Shown: positions 24,110 to 36,016 of the stretch, in pieces
Layout of the letters: each line of letters begins with the position of its first letter
Numbering within the stretch: position 1 is the first letter of the stretch
Source: Plazaster borealis
Taxonomy: Eukaryota > Echinodermata > Asteroidea > Forcipulatida > Labidiasteridae
Assembly (NCBI GenBank): GCA_021014325.1
Contig: CM037470.1
Coordinates: 4,987,647-5,051,646, forward strand
DNA: 64,000 bases
Reading direction: 5' to 3'
The notes under the pieces: model-generated
Database searches by the model: none
The model's input: only the letters and a program-made list of their open reading frames with translations
Told to the model about the DNA's origin: nothing
Translations under genes and position numbers: made by a program

Positions 24110-24494
24110 AGGTGAAGTCCAGCACCTACACTGAGAGGAGAAATGATAGCTATTGGACACAGGTTTTCAGAGCCTCTGATTTTTTTTCCTGGGCGTCTTG
24201 TTTCCTCAATGAGGTGGTCTGCGTCATTCGATCTGCAAACCAAGTCGTTCAAACCACAGACTTTTAAAGCAAATTGTGGTCTGCTGGAGAGAGCTCTGGT
24301 GAAACGCCGTAGACTGCAGTGTGAAACTTTACGACCAAAGCCGAACACTTTGTTCAAACGGTCACAGACGGGGAACGACTGAAGCAGTTGTAAGCAGTGG
24401 ACAAGACGGAGAAAGGCCTGAGGCAGACCCAGCGGCCAGTAGTGAGCTCCCCGGCGAGTCCATGGTCAACGAGTACCAACGACATCTCGTTGAG
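24110..24494 (+). other. Possible exon of unknown gene or non-coding RNA
   Basis: Bounded by ATTTCAG and GAG|GTAAGG. It contains a 79-codon ORF from ATG 24143 to TGA 24380-24382 with no recognised domain. Bases from 24368 resemble 26324-26349 (both ACGGG(G)AACGACTGAAGCAG), next to CAG in both places, as if an exon start had been duplicated. It could be a 5' exon of the small membrane-protein candidate downstream. Low certainty. Confidence 0.22.
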
Positions 24495-24819
24495 GTAAGG
24501 ATTGGGAACATTATAACTACCTATAATTATTTAACAACAACAACAACAGCGTCTTAATTATGGTGGAGGGGGGGGGGCAAGGGGGGACTTTTGTATAAGC
24601 TTTTATGTAGTAATTCCAATATTTTATAAAATGTCAGGTTATCTATAACAAAAAAGTTAATGACATAAAGAGAGCAATTTTCTTTTAAGAATTGGAAACT
24701 ACTGTTTTATTTGGCAAAGTACCCCCTAGAAAAAATGGTGCACATCTTGAGCCCCTAACATTTTATACTAGTTTCATTCGTCGCTGAACCCAGTGGCGTA
24801 CCTACGTATCTGTACAATT

Positions 24820-25770
24820 CTTACACAAAGTTTGATCCCATGTGACATTTACTTCTGGTCAAAACCGGAATTTGAAGTTTCACACTTACACAATGAAAAT
24901 CTCATTGACCAAAAAGCGTTCAGACTTGACACTTGACATGTACTTAGAATTTAAATTAAGACGCATTTTTCTGGATGATGACGTCAACGATGAGCGTTGT
25001 CACGTCAAACGTTTAGTATTTCAAAAATTCATATCCAGAGAACCATCAATGAGACATACAAGATCTTTGCACCATATGAAAGCCTTGAAGTGTTCTACAA
25101 ACCTTACACAAATTGTGACCCATGTGACCTTTACTTTCTGCCGAAACCGGAAGTTAACATTTCAAACTTAAAAAATTAACATCTCATTAGGCAAAAAGGT
25201 TCAGACTTAAAACTTACCATGCACCTAGACCTTTAGTGTGTAGATAAAACCGCAGTTTTTACTGGATGATGACGTCATCGATGACGTCATAACATTAAAT
25301 CAATATTTAACATTTCAAAAATTTATATCCGGAGAACCATAACTGCTACATACAAGATATTTGCACCATATGAAAGCTTTTGAAGTATTGTACAAACCTT
25401 ACACAAATTGTGAGCCATGTGACATTTACTTCCGGTCAAAAGTTGAAGTGAAAACGAATATTCACGGACCTCGTTTTGAGGTCTGAAAAATAATTATCTG
25501 GAATTTGGACATGGTCTCTCTGTATGAAATAAAGTTTGAACCTCGGCCTTCTAATTGAAAGAGTAATGACGTCATTATCTTCAGCAGCGCCCTCTTGTGA
25601 CTAGAAAATACAATTTTTCTGAAAACCTGTTGCAAGTTTAAGAAAGGTTAACACTTAGCACTCACTTAAAAATCTCATTGTCTGGATACAATATAACCTA
25701 TGACGTCATGATGACTTCATCGTTTTCAAATTATACTGTTAAAAGTTTCTTATTTAAAAAATGCAAATCT
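24820..25770 (+). repeat. Tandem repeat of a 280-295 bp unit
   Basis: CATGTGACATTTACTTC recurs near 24839, 25121 and 25417, each followed by CTCATTG/CTCATTAGG, a GATGATGACGTCA and CCAGAGAACCAT. The third unit is degraded. Confidence 0.78.
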
Positions 25771-26321
25771 TTAGACCCACAACTTTACGTGAATCAATTA
25801 TTTTCTACAATGACATGTTTACCTAATTTTTCTCATTACATTTTAATAACTCTTGTAATACATGGAACACCTTGTTTTGTTTCAAGACAAACGTATGTCT
25901 AGTTTTTATAATTTGGTCATCTACCATTGACAATTGACATACCGATTTTGTACACATGATGCTGGCAGAGTTTTGTCCCACCCTTCTATCCAAATCGCAG
26001 TCTCCTGTTAATAGACACCCCCTCTATGGCGTGTGGCATTGTCCAGCTTAGGATACCATGGCATATGAGCTGACCAGTGTGTACGATGTGGTTAAGACAT
26101 TGGAAATATTAAAATATGTCAGCATGTGCTTGCAACCTATATTTTTGCAGGGTTTTGGCCAGCAGAGATCCCGCTTGAAAAAATAGTTGCACCAACTTGT
26201 GCCCCTAAAAGTTTACCCTAGTTTCGGCGTTGTCTGAATCACAATCACAAGTCAAAATGTTTGCTAAATTACCCCCCGGATATGAATAGCATTGATGGTT
26301 TTAGTGTTGTTTTCTCACCAG

Positions 26322-26566
26322 AGACGGGAACGACTGAAGCAGCTGTAAGACGGGAACGACTTGAAGCAGACCAAGCAGCCATGCTGCGAGCTCCCTTCGA
26401 ACCAAGTTTCAAGAGACATTGATGGGACGGTTTCGTGAGATGTAGGAAGAGGGAACATCTCTCAAGAGACTATGACCAGACGGCAGTTGAAGATCTATGG
26501 ATATGTGTGGTTTGTGTGTGTTTTGTCTCCCATCTGGACGTACATTGGAGTCGGCGCTGGATTAAG
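26322..26566 (+). CDS. Candidate small membrane protein, exon 1 (coding from 26472)
   Basis: Acceptor TTCTCACCAG, donor TTAAG|GTAAGG. From ATG 26472 there are 31 codons: a basic start (MTRRQLK) and one hydrophobic stretch rich in V, C, I and W that fits a membrane span. Phase 2 at the donor joins the exon at 30670. The family is not recognised. The exon pair could also be a spliced non-coding RNA with a chance ORF. Confidence 0.33.
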
Positions 26567-28678
26567 GTAAGGACAACTGGCTGCATCCGACCTCCATTGT
26601 TTAAGTTCGCTTCTGCGATTCACCTCTTTGATGTTTATAATAGTATTAATAACAGTAAAATCATTTATAAAGCACCAAAATGTCAAAATCAATTGCTCTT
26701 AAGCTCAGTACAGCAATAAGTCGAAAAAATCCAAATATAAAAGTAAAAAATGTGAAAAAACCCAAACTACAAGCACACTAACAAGTTAAACAAGAAAAAA
26801 AAGAAACAAAAGAAAAATCACAAAACAAACAAAAAATAAAAAAACTAGATATATTACTTATAAAAAAATAAGTATTAAGACGGGATTTAAAAACAGCCAG
26901 GGAGTTCTATTTCCGTTATGATAAATGGTGAACTTTATTTCCTTTGTTATTTAATTCTCTCGAGCAACTGGCAGTAAATAGGTTAATTATTTATCGGTCT
27001 TAAAAAGAAAAAGAAACTTCAGTTGGATTATTGATAGAGCGCAAGAGTGGAGGTCGGATAGTGCAGGTTGACCTTCAAGATAAAGACAAAGTGTGAGGAC
27101 TGCGTACGGTAAGAGAAGATCTAGCCCGTTCTCTTGCAGAGTCCCTCCCCGGCCCTTTTATACCCCGCCCCCAACGATGTTCGGCGATCTTGTTGATGTT
27201 GTCCTTGCTTGTGTAGCGTTCATGGTGACGTCATACCGTCTTGGGCTTTTTCATGATTTGTATATTGGTCGAAGCCAATGATGCTTTCTAATTAGGAGAC
27301 TAGTCTTACTGGACATTTTGATACTTCAAGTCGTCAGTTGTCATGTTTAATTGTAATTGCCATGATTTAATATTTCAAATAGCTTCATTGATTTTAAGTA
27401 AGGGAGCAAAATCCAACTAGGGCTTGATTCGTAATATTGTAAATAATGTTTATAAAAAATTAGTAACTTTTAAAAGGAAATAAAGCAAAGAACAAGTAGA
27501 TTCTTTACTGTTCCCCTTTGCTGCTGCACTTTGTACAGTGGGCACAAAACCCATCACCATAAGTGTTTTAGAAGAAATCATGCAATCAAATATTTCAGTC
27601 CAATCATCATTCATTTTATGACAAATGTTTGATTTAGGAGTATTAAATAGAAAATTTAGATCAGCTAAATTAATATTTACATATTCCTAATATCAGCATA
27701 ATATCAATGCTGAATGTAGTCATTTTTTAACTAAACATTAATAATATTAGGTCTTTGAAAACTAAACAAATTACCGGACAATAAATAAACAACATAGCTG
27801 TAATCCTTACTCATTTAGATCAAAGTTCAAACCCCCCAAAACAAGCAAAAATACAAGTACATTAAAGCTGTTGTTCCGAACTGCAAATCTGTTATATTCC
27901 CCATACCACTAATTTTTGAGCGCTGCAAAAAAAAACAAATAATAAAAAAGGAAAAAAAAAATGAATTGAAAAAAAAAATGAAATGAAGAAGACAAGAGGA
28001 GGGGAAGAACATATCATTCATGGTGGAGGGACAGCAATGATGCCTATAGGTTTGTATGATTGGTAAGACAGTAAAGGCCTAGAGTATTTAAAGTGTTGGC
28101 CTAGAGATAAGACTAACTCGCTGCTCTTTCAGCAGGTTTACTGGCAATAGGTAAAGTATAAGGTGGGTGCTTAGTCTTGATTCTAAGACTCTCCCTTTGT
28201 TGTCCCTGATGAGTGACTGGAGGCAAGAGAGTTCGGCTGTTTGCAGCAAAGGTGAAGTATTAAGTAAAAGTATCAGGTTAAGTGGGAATGAAAATTAACC
28301 TTTTCGTCCACAGCTTCTAACCTTTTCTTCCGCAGCTCCTAACCTTTATTTCCACAGCCTCTAATCTGCAACCACAGGCTATAATTTTTTGTTGCACAGT
28401 CTGTGATCAGTTCTGACAAAATAGTCGTGATCATTTATTGTGTGATCAACCATATGCATAACATAACAAACCTGTGAAAATTCGGGCTGAATCCATTGTG
28501 TGAGTCAGGAGAAAATAGTGAAAAACCATGCACAATTTTTAGCATGTAAACACGATGTAACAACCGAAATCAGCTGTTGCGTTTTTAAAATAGATTTTCA
28601 GATACAGTTTTCTCGAAGACGGACTTCATTTCAGAGGGAAATATGTCACCGAAAAAATAGTTTCAGTATGAACCTCAT

Positions 28679-28871
28679 CAGGGGCGGATCCAGGATTTTC
28701 CAAACGGGGGGGGGGGCGTGAAAATATACCAAGCAGCAAAATCTTCCCTTCCCCATTTCTCCCCCCTTCTCTCTCTCTCCCTCTTTTTTTCTTTTCTCCC
28801 TCATTTTTTTTTTTAATATGAAAAAGGGGGGGGGGGGCGTGCGCCCCCACGCCCCCCTGGATCCGCGCCTG
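28679..28871 (+). mobile_element. GC-capped MITE
   Basis: Ends CAGGGGCGGATCCAGG and CCTGGATCCGCGCCTG with G/C runs inside; CTCAT on both sides may be a target duplication. Confidence 0.75.
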
Positions 28872-29171
28872 CTCATAATCAGGAAGCTTTAAGACTAAAA
28901 CTAAACAACGATGCTTTTATCCTCGCCAATCCTGTATGAAACCTTTAAATACATTATAATAACCTCCGTACACAAAAGATCATCGAAAGTTAATTTCAGT
29001 ACTTTTATTTTCAAATCGAACAATATAAAACGAGAGAATAGTTAAAACTTGAAAGTTCTAGTAATACGTTTAATGTTTAACCCAAACAGCTTGTATTTGT
29101 GTACTTGTGTAATTAAGAATAAATACCTACTCTTTGTCAATATTGTGTAATCATAGTTATTTTACGACAGC

Positions 29172-29540
29172 TTCACTCTAAAATGTCAAAACTGACTAGG
29201 ACCCGTGTCCCAGTGGGCCATACGTAATCCTGGTCAGTATTCAAATGCATTTTACCCAGAGACTTTGGTGTTTTCCTCCCAAACTCTTTTACACTTACGT
29301 GTGGAGTTTCGTCGTAAATAATGATGGCGCTGCACTGAAGCTTCTGGGTCAGAATTGGCCCGAGTTCCGGGTCCCAGGGGGCCTGCCTCATTTCCGGGTC
29401 AGGCTGACCCGGAAATTGGTTATTTGAAAATGGGATTTTAACTCAGGTTTTGCATCATTTTGACTCTTTTCTGGGTCAGTTTGTCACAGATTCCGGGTCA
29501 TACTGAATACGAAATCTGACCCGGAAGTTTTTACAGTGTG
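29172..29540 (+). mobile_element. MITE family D
   Basis: CACTCTAAAATGTC to TTTTTACAGTG; one perfect GGTCAnnnTGACC. Confidence 0.75.
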
Positions 29541-29659
29541 TCCAATCACAACTGTTGACTTGTAAATAATGCAGTTTTCCTAGTTCTCTGTGTAGGGTCA
29601 TGACTTGGATTTTAAAGACCGGAAGAACAGGCCGATGTCACAAAGAGCTAAGATTGATC

Positions 29660-30035
29660 TTAAAGGCATCGTACACGTTTGGTAATTGTCAAAGACCAGT
29701 GTTCTCATTCGGTGTATCCCAACATATGCATAAAATAACAAGCCTATGAAAATTTGGGCTCAATTGGTCATCGAAGTTGCAAGAAAATGATGAAAGAAAA
29801 AATACCCTTGTTGTACAAATTTGTGTGCTTTCAGATGTAGGAATAAAAACTTCTTGCAAGAAGTTTTTATTATTTTAGTGAGAAATTACCTCTTTCTCAA
29901 AAGCTACGTTACTTCAGAGGGAGTCGTTTCTCACAATGTTTTATACTATCAACAGCTCTCTGTTGCTCGTTACCAAGTCAGTTTTTATGCTATTTTCTAT
30001 TTTGAGTAATTACCAAACGTGTACGATACCTTTAA
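29660..30035 (-). mobile_element. MITE family A, complete
   Basis: TTAA-bounded; ends carry the GTACACGTTTGG variant of the terminal repeat. Confidence 0.85.
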
Positions 30036-30669
30036 CTGTGTATTAATCTTCATTGTGAAGTAGATATAAATCACTATGGTGATATTAACAACTCATATTA
30101 AGATAAATCTCAGGGCTTTGTGAAATCGTTCACAGAGCAACTACTCGGTCAGTGAATTGAACCTGGTGGAGTGAAACAGATGTTTTTTTCCCCAGATTGC
30201 CATACAAGAGAAAACCTTAAGTTTATGCTTTTCAAGTCATTAGTGTGGGTTGTGGCTGACTTAGACAACTCTATCATTTTATTTACCTTTTTTTCTACAA
30301 AAAAATCCTTTGTTTTACCACTGTCAAATAGGCAAAATATATTGTGTCTTTTTTCCTCATATAAAATAGCACCGAGGATTTGAAAGGATTTGTTTTAATT
30401 ATAATAACAACAACAATAACCGCAATTTATCAAAAACATTTAATTGTATAAGGGTTACATAGTCTTTGCTCAGGACGTCCCTATCCAATAATAAAATTAT
30501 TCCATGCTAGATATGAAAAATAAAGTTTGACAAAAGGCGCCCTCATGGCACATGACTTAGTCAATGTGCAGTCACGCATTAATCTAGTTACATTCTGTTA
30601 TCATTATTCTTATTACGGGTAATTTGATAGCATTTGTATTAAACGATTTTGTTGTATTTGTTTTTGCAG

Positions 30670-30742
30670 TGAAGGCCGCCCGTACTTTTGCCAACAAACC
30701 CTCGGCTGTGACGTTGCAAAAGAAAAGTGCATTATAAACTAG
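30670..30742 (+). CDS. Candidate small membrane protein, last exon
   Basis: Acceptor TTTTTGCAG. Joined to 26566 in phase 2 it adds 24 residues (SEGRPYFCQQTLGCDVAKEK and a short end) before TAG at 30740-30742, giving a protein of about 55 residues with three cysteines outside the membrane span. Frame choice depends wholly on the proposed junction. Confidence 0.3.
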
Positions 30743-30854
30743 AACAAGTACGTGGTAACGGGCTCCTGACAGCAATCACACACACAATAATTAAACCAAT
30801 GAAGATCTAAACGATAATAAAGTAATAAATTACACCGCAGTGTCAACTGACACT

Positions 30855-30980
30855 TCGCGACGCTAGGTGGCAGCATAAAACATAATGCGGTAATTGTATA
30901 CGTCATTACGTGCATGCGCACATTTTTATGAAGAATGGGTAATTCCCATTAAGTATGCTGCCATCTTGCGTGACAAAAGT
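30855..30980 (+). mobile_element. Divergent relative of element E
   Basis: GACGCTAGGTGGCAGCA at the left and TGCTGCCATCTTGCGTGAC at the right. Confidence 0.6.
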
Positions 30981-31178
30981 ATCCCATAAGGTTTAAACTA
31001 TAATGTACCTATCAATAATCTCGGTTCCCTTCATACGTTTCCCTAAGATCTCTGTTGTTAGGCTTTGTCCGAATCAAGACTAGTCGGCTACACGGCTATG
31101 GAGGAAACAACGCCATTGTCAGCAATATGGTGTCACAGAGTATTTTTATCCCCCGTGATTCTGTCCCTCTTACTGCCA

Positions 31179-31323
31179 ATGGGGGACTTTTCAGACGCTA
31201 GGTGGCAGCAGACTTACAAGGTAAATCCATTGTTCTCGGTAATGTGCGCATGCTCAGAATTACGTAAACACTGGAAATTTACCTGGTAAGTCTGCTACCA
31301 CCTATTGTTCAAAAGTCCCCCAT
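31179..31323 (+). mobile_element. Inverted-repeat element E (145 bp, without F)
   Basis: Same ends as 21746-22044 but uninterrupted: the empty-site form. It is itself placed inside an element that starts GTCCGAAT near 31067 and ends ATTCGGACACGGCC near 31490. Confidence 0.85.
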
Positions 31324-31400
31324 TGTGCAGAAATTTCGTCTAATAACGCCCTCTTTTGACTACACTTCCTTCAGTCAATGTCCATTTACCGTATGGTGTA

Positions 31401-31421
31401 CACACACACACACACACACAC
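31401..31421 (+). repeat. (CA)n microsatellite
   Basis: About ten CA units. Confidence 0.9.
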
Positions 31422-32347
31422 CCGGGACAAAAAGGGTATTACACCGGCCATAATTTAGCCGATGCCGAAGCCGTCAATTCGGACACGGCCCTAGACCCAA
31501 AACTTCACCAATCTCTCTAGCAGAAAGTACTTTACTAAGCTAAGAGTAAACAGGAAAATAGTCACAATTACACGATACTCTGTTCAAGTTATTCTTCTCT
31601 CGCTTAGCAAGATTTTTCTTGGCTAAACAGCATTGTGAGCTTAGCAGCTTTATGAAATTATACCCTACACGTTTATTGAAAACAGTCCCTATTATTTAAT
31701 CAAAAAGTCTGTAAAAATAAATAAAAAATAAATAAATAAATGCAGGAACCAGTCTGTAATGGCTTAAATGACATTGTATTTCGATTGGAGACCTTTTTAC
31801 TGGTAAGTATATCTACTTTGTGCTGAGTTTTTTTCCCGTGCTTAAACAGCCCCATACATTTTGGCCATGGTCTAGTATTGGTTGTTAGGGGTTGGGATCA
31901 CAATGGATAAGCTCATTGCTTCGGTCAAATCGATATTAATTTGTTTAACAAGCAGTACATGTAAATGTGTTATTCAAACCAGAAACAAAATAAACATGCG
32001 TGGAGGTAGGCCAAGTTAATGTTCAAACAAAGTTTACCTTTCAATCTAGAAAGCATTCAGCACTAGCCGATTTACAATTTAGGGAGAACAAGTGAATAAT
32101 AAACAAATTAATTGTTACGTACTACAAGACACGATTTGGGTTGTAAAACGTAGCTTTGTGGACAAAAATAAGAAGTGAATTATTTCAATGTCCTTGTATC
32201 TTGTTCATTGAAATTCAACGGACATTGAAATGCTTGGAACGAAGGGAATTCGGTTTATGAACAGTTTACAAGATAAGTTCAATACACAGAAGTACAAGAT
32301 TCATCGATTAAAGAAAAAGACTTGTGAAGGTGGAGAAGATTAGGCGT

Positions 32348-32382
32348 TCAAGCGAATGGCATGTCATTGTAGCCTCTGCTTG
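32348..32382 (-). CDS. P1 last coding exon
   Basis: Acceptor TTTTTTTCCCACAG. Ten codons (SRGYNDMPFA) and TGA at 32350-32348. Part of the 3' UTR follows to the left. A possible AATAAA on this strand lies at 31677-31672. Confidence 0.55.
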
Positions 32383-34759
32383 CTGTGGGAAAAAAACAAA
32401 ACATACTTTGTTGAAATGTCATTAATTTATGTATATGTGTTACGGCACCTTCTCAAAATAGGATAACTAGGGAATAGACTATATTCCACTGTTGATTTCC
32501 CGCAAGATATCCCTAAGCGGTCCAATTATATTGCGGATAAATTTGAGGGGGAAGTATTGAAAAAAAAAGACCAGGCAGTATGACGCGGAGTCTGTGTCAA
32601 TGACCCTGAATTGGAAGTGTCGTGGCCGAGCGGTTAAGAGCACCGAATTCAAACTCTGGTGTTTCTGATCAGCAGAGTGTGGGTTCGAATCCCCAGCCGT
32701 GACACTTGTGTCCTTAAGCAAGACACTTAACCATTGCTTCGTCCTTCGGATGGGACGTAAAGCCGTTGGTCCCATGTGTTGTAATTGTGTAACGCATGTA
32801 AAAGAACCCAGTGCACCTATCGAAAAGAGAAGGGGTTCGCCCCGGTGTTCCTGGTTGTGGCTGCTAAATGCGCCGTAGCACCTTCTAAAAAACATTATAA
32901 GGTGCTACATAATTGGGTCTCATAATTCATAACTTCAATAACCCATCTTTCTGTTTAAAGTATATACTAAGCGCCTTGAGTACCTTGTTTGGTAGATACG
33001 TGCGCTATATAAGACTTCGATATTATTATTATTATTATTAAAATTACGAAGAATCCGAGTTAAAATCCCACTAAAAAAACACTTCCTGGTCAGCCTGACC
33101 CAGATATGGGTCAAGCCCCCTGGGATACAGAATCCGGGTTAACTTTTGACCCAGGAGTATTTTAATATTTTTTATTAGAGTGTAACACCTTCAGGAGAAA
33201 AATATCTAGGCGCTCAAAGGACCAAAGAGAAAAACTATGATGACTTGAACATAAATGTCTTGAGAAGAGTCTTGCATTGTGTGACATTGGCATAGAGTTA
33301 TATAATAGAACTATAGAGGGCGTACGTGACGTTGGCATAGACTACTTCGCAAATACTCCGTGCGCATGCGTTAGCCGTGGAATGAGGTGCATGCTGGTCT
33401 AGTTAGCGATCAAAATGTGTCGCTAACTAGACCAGCATGCACCTCATTCCACGGCAAATGACCGCGTACTAAGTATTTGCGAAAAAATCTATAGTTATAT
33501 AATATAACTATATAGAGGGCGTACAAAACCAAGTGACACGGCCCCGACAAGAAGCATTTGCCATTAAAAACCAGTTCACACAACCCCTATTTTTTAAGTA
33601 GATATCTATAATGTAATTTACCCATAGGGATCCATGCTCATGGTGGGACAGCACGTTTGTGTAACGAGGGCTCCCTCTAGCTCTAGTATTAGGCCGTACC
33701 CGAATTGGCGGCTACAGCTACGGCAACGACAAAGGTGTTGCTAAGGACGTACTAATACTTCCAGCCGTAGCCGTAGCTGTAGCCGCCAATTCGGACACGG
33801 CGGAACCCTATGGACGATTGTAGCCTGTTTGATGTAAAGAGGGAGATTGTTGCATAAAAATGAGGTATAACACTTACTTCCAAAACATGTATATCTTCGC
33901 TCGTCGTATTTGTCAAACCTGTTATCACATCGACAGAGTGCCTTCGTAAACCAATGTCGGCACTCTAAACAAAGACAACAAATAATACAATTATAATTTA
34001 ATTAAATATGTGCGTATATTCTTGGCCCAAGACGTCAGTGACCGACAATGTGTGCGCGTACGCTCGTTGTAATTTATAATAGTGTGCCCTCTTACCGCAT
34101 GAATTAGCCAATGACCATCACTAACGTCTGGGAATTCTGGCAGCATTGGGTTAAAGTTTTCTTTGTTTTCTCCCCTAGTCTTTCCTAGGGAATCAATCAA
34201 CGCAAGACCGAAACAAAACACAACAAATTTACATCTAGAATTCGGAAATCGTGGGTTTGAAACCCACCCGAGTATTATGCATGTGGATTTCTTTTTTGCC
34301 GCAAGGCTTGGGAAAGCACTGAGTGTGCAGTGTTTATCAGACATCGTTGTTTTGTAAAACAAAAATATTATACAATGAAACCACAAGGGAAACTGACTGG
34401 GTAAATTTTAAATAATTTTGGGTTGAACAAAGACTAATTTACTGGATAGGATTTGAACCTGCGACCTCCGGATTAACGCACAGGCGCTCTACCAACTGAG
34501 CCATCTAGCCCTATTATAATTGTTGGCGGTCTCCCTATTCAAATATTATTCCAAATTATTAAAATAATCATTATGTTTTATGCTTACTCGGGTACGATCT
34601 CTTTTCCAAGTTTAGGAAGTCACTAAAGTCCCTCTTTGCAAACTCCTCCTCTAATGGCGCCAAGAAATCGACGTCATCGTCTTCGTCATCCAAAAAAGCT
34701 GACGCTAATGAGATCACCATAGCAACCGCAAATACTGTGAGCAGAGTTTTAGACGCCAT
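32348..34759 (-). CDS. P1: secreted four-cysteine cationic peptide precursor (97 aa)
   Basis: Coding exons on the minus strand are 34759-34588, 33964-33878 and 32382-32348, phase 1 at both junctions. Precursor: signal peptide (residues 1-21, MASKTLLTVFAVAMVISLASA-like core), an acidic pro-piece (22-54, about 13 Asp/Glu) with Lys-Arg at 42-43 and 53-54, then a basic mature peptide of about 43 residues. Cysteines at 59, 68, 70 and 84 give C-x8-C-x-C-x13-C with a CRCD core and CFG at the end, so two disulfides are possible. The acidic pro-piece and basic product are typical of antimicrobial peptides, but a hormone-like peptide is possible. Paralogue of P2 at 56678-57431. All splice sites are visible; function is inference. 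Confidence 0.66.
32560..33182 (+). mobile_element. MITE family D split by a SINE
   Basis: D motifs at 32566-32616 and 33044-33182 flank the SINE at 32617-33043. Confidence 0.72.
32617..33043 (+). repeat. tRNA-Leu/Ser-like SINE, full length
   Basis: GTGGCCGAGCGGTTAAG and GGTTCGAATCC, a central GGGACGTAAAGCCGTTGG domain, GCGCTATATAAGACTTCG and an ATT tail. Inserted in a family D MITE. A minus-strand ORF of 138 codons here is an artefact. Confidence 0.85.
33337..33492 (+). mobile_element. Palindromic element F
   Basis: Second copy, 156 bp, in a different host repeat (GAGGGCGTACAAAACC family, also at 11290-11500). Confidence 0.83.
33690..33806 (+). mobile_element. Palindromic GGCGGCTACAGCTACGGC element
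   Basis: CCGAATTGGCGGCTACAGCT at the left, its inverse at the right; same family as 10577-10730. Confidence 0.8.
33878..33964 (-). CDS. P1 coding exon 2: four-cysteine core
   Basis: Acceptor TTGTCTTTGTTTAG, donor GGAA|GTAAGTG, both near consensus. 87 nt, phase 1 in and out, no stop in the joined frame. It encodes all four cysteines (CRHW, LCRCD, TCF). Confidence 0.68.
34235..34335 (+). repeat. SINE fragment shared with 48365-48450
   Basis: CGTGGGTTTGAAACCCACC followed by CATGTGGATTTCTTTTTTG. Confidence 0.45.
34385..34515 (-). repeat. Second-type tRNA-derived SINE in P1 intron
   Basis: Minus strand GGCTCAGTTGGTAGAGCG, GGTTCAAATCC, then AATTTACCCAGTCAGTTTCC tail. Lies between P1 coding exons 1 and 2. 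Confidence 0.78.
34588..34759 (-). CDS. P1 coding exon 1: signal peptide, acidic pro-piece and KR site
   Basis: ATG at 34759. The exon as a whole begins near 34781: upstream there is a T-rich tract and TACAG acceptor, not a TATA box, so a 5' UTR exon must exist. The donor is CCGA|GTAAGC. 57 codons plus one base; ends three residues after the Lys-Arg site. Confidence 0.72.
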
Positions 34760-35621
34760 GTTGATTCTGTGTACTGTGTATCTGTACGTTTAGAGTATAA
34801 AAAAAGAATTGTTTTACGGGGACTTGAGTGGGGAAACTGGAATCTTTAGTCTATATTTATTAGGTTGTACTAAGAAAACATTGTACCCTTGCAATTAAAA
34901 AAAATTCATATTCTTTAACATAGTAGACATAACGTTAATGATATTAGAATGTTTTTGTTGATTTATAGGCCATTAGCACAAGCACCATCTTAGAAATATA
35001 CTGCAATACATCTTGGGAAATCGAGTACAGTTAAAAATGAAATAAAGCTGCCAATATGGACGCCATGCTATTTACATGTTAGCTATGTCAGGTTTTCTAG
35101 TTGTGTACCGCATTGCTTCAAAATCAGTGCGCCATGATGTATGTTTGCCGGTGTTGCAGATTTCACCCAGAATCCTTTGCGCACCGATCATGCGAAATTG
35201 GGACATGCATATGGGATAATCTTTATTCATGATTTCTGTACAAAATGAAATTATCGTGATCCTTAAAATGTTCATGTTTCCTTGCATACAAAATCAAGTC
35301 CAATACGGACATGAAATGAGACAAACATCAAAACTATAAACCAATTTGAGTAAAAGTACTGACACAGTCATGACAAACTTTAGATCGTATTACTCATCTA
35401 TGTCTCTTTCACTGTTTACACAAATCTAGGTCATGATGGTCATGTTTCCAGATCAAAAACCAACCACTTGGCAAGATTTAGAGTCAGAATGAAGACAAAC
35501 ATTGGTCTATTCATAGAAAAGGATCACAGAGTGTGCAACTTCTACGCAGTCTCCTCCATCAGGGACACAAAACAAGGTTAATGGTCCTTATTTCGGGTCA
35601 AACCCATAATTTTGAACCCCA

Positions 35622-36016
35622 CTCTTAAAACTCCCGGTTCAGAATTGACCCGAATTTCGGATCCCATGTAGACTTGACTCGAGTCCCAATCCCGTGCCAT
35701 CGCCAGAAAACCATTGTTTTGTGATGGTCTGCGTTCCCCAACCTGTTCTCGGGACCACATTTTGACGGCGAGCGCGCACTGTACGGCTTGTTTGCTAGCC
35801 TGGCGCGATATGCTTGGGGACCTCTCGCACGAGAACGGGACTTGAATCAAGTCTAGATCCCATGGGGCCTGAACATTTTTGACCCGGAATCTGTGTCAAA
35901 ACAACCATAAAATGGATACTGACGCAGAATCCGAGTTAAAACCCCATTTTAAACCAGTTTCAGAAATGGGTCATCAGACCCCCTAGGTCAAATCTGACCT
36001 GGAGATTTTAGAGTGC
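35622..36016 (+). mobile_element. MITE family D with insertion
   Basis: CACTCTTAAAACTCCC to GATTTTAGAGTGCAC; a 150-bp GAGAACGGGACTTGAATC-flanked insert near 35680-35860. Confidence 0.72.

Noticed and set aside
24225..24357. CRISPR-like or array structure in repeats
   Set aside because: No regular spacer/repeat pattern; eukaryotic context.
32479..32895. 138-codon ORF on minus strand
   Set aside because: It lies almost wholly in the antisense of a tRNA-derived SINE.
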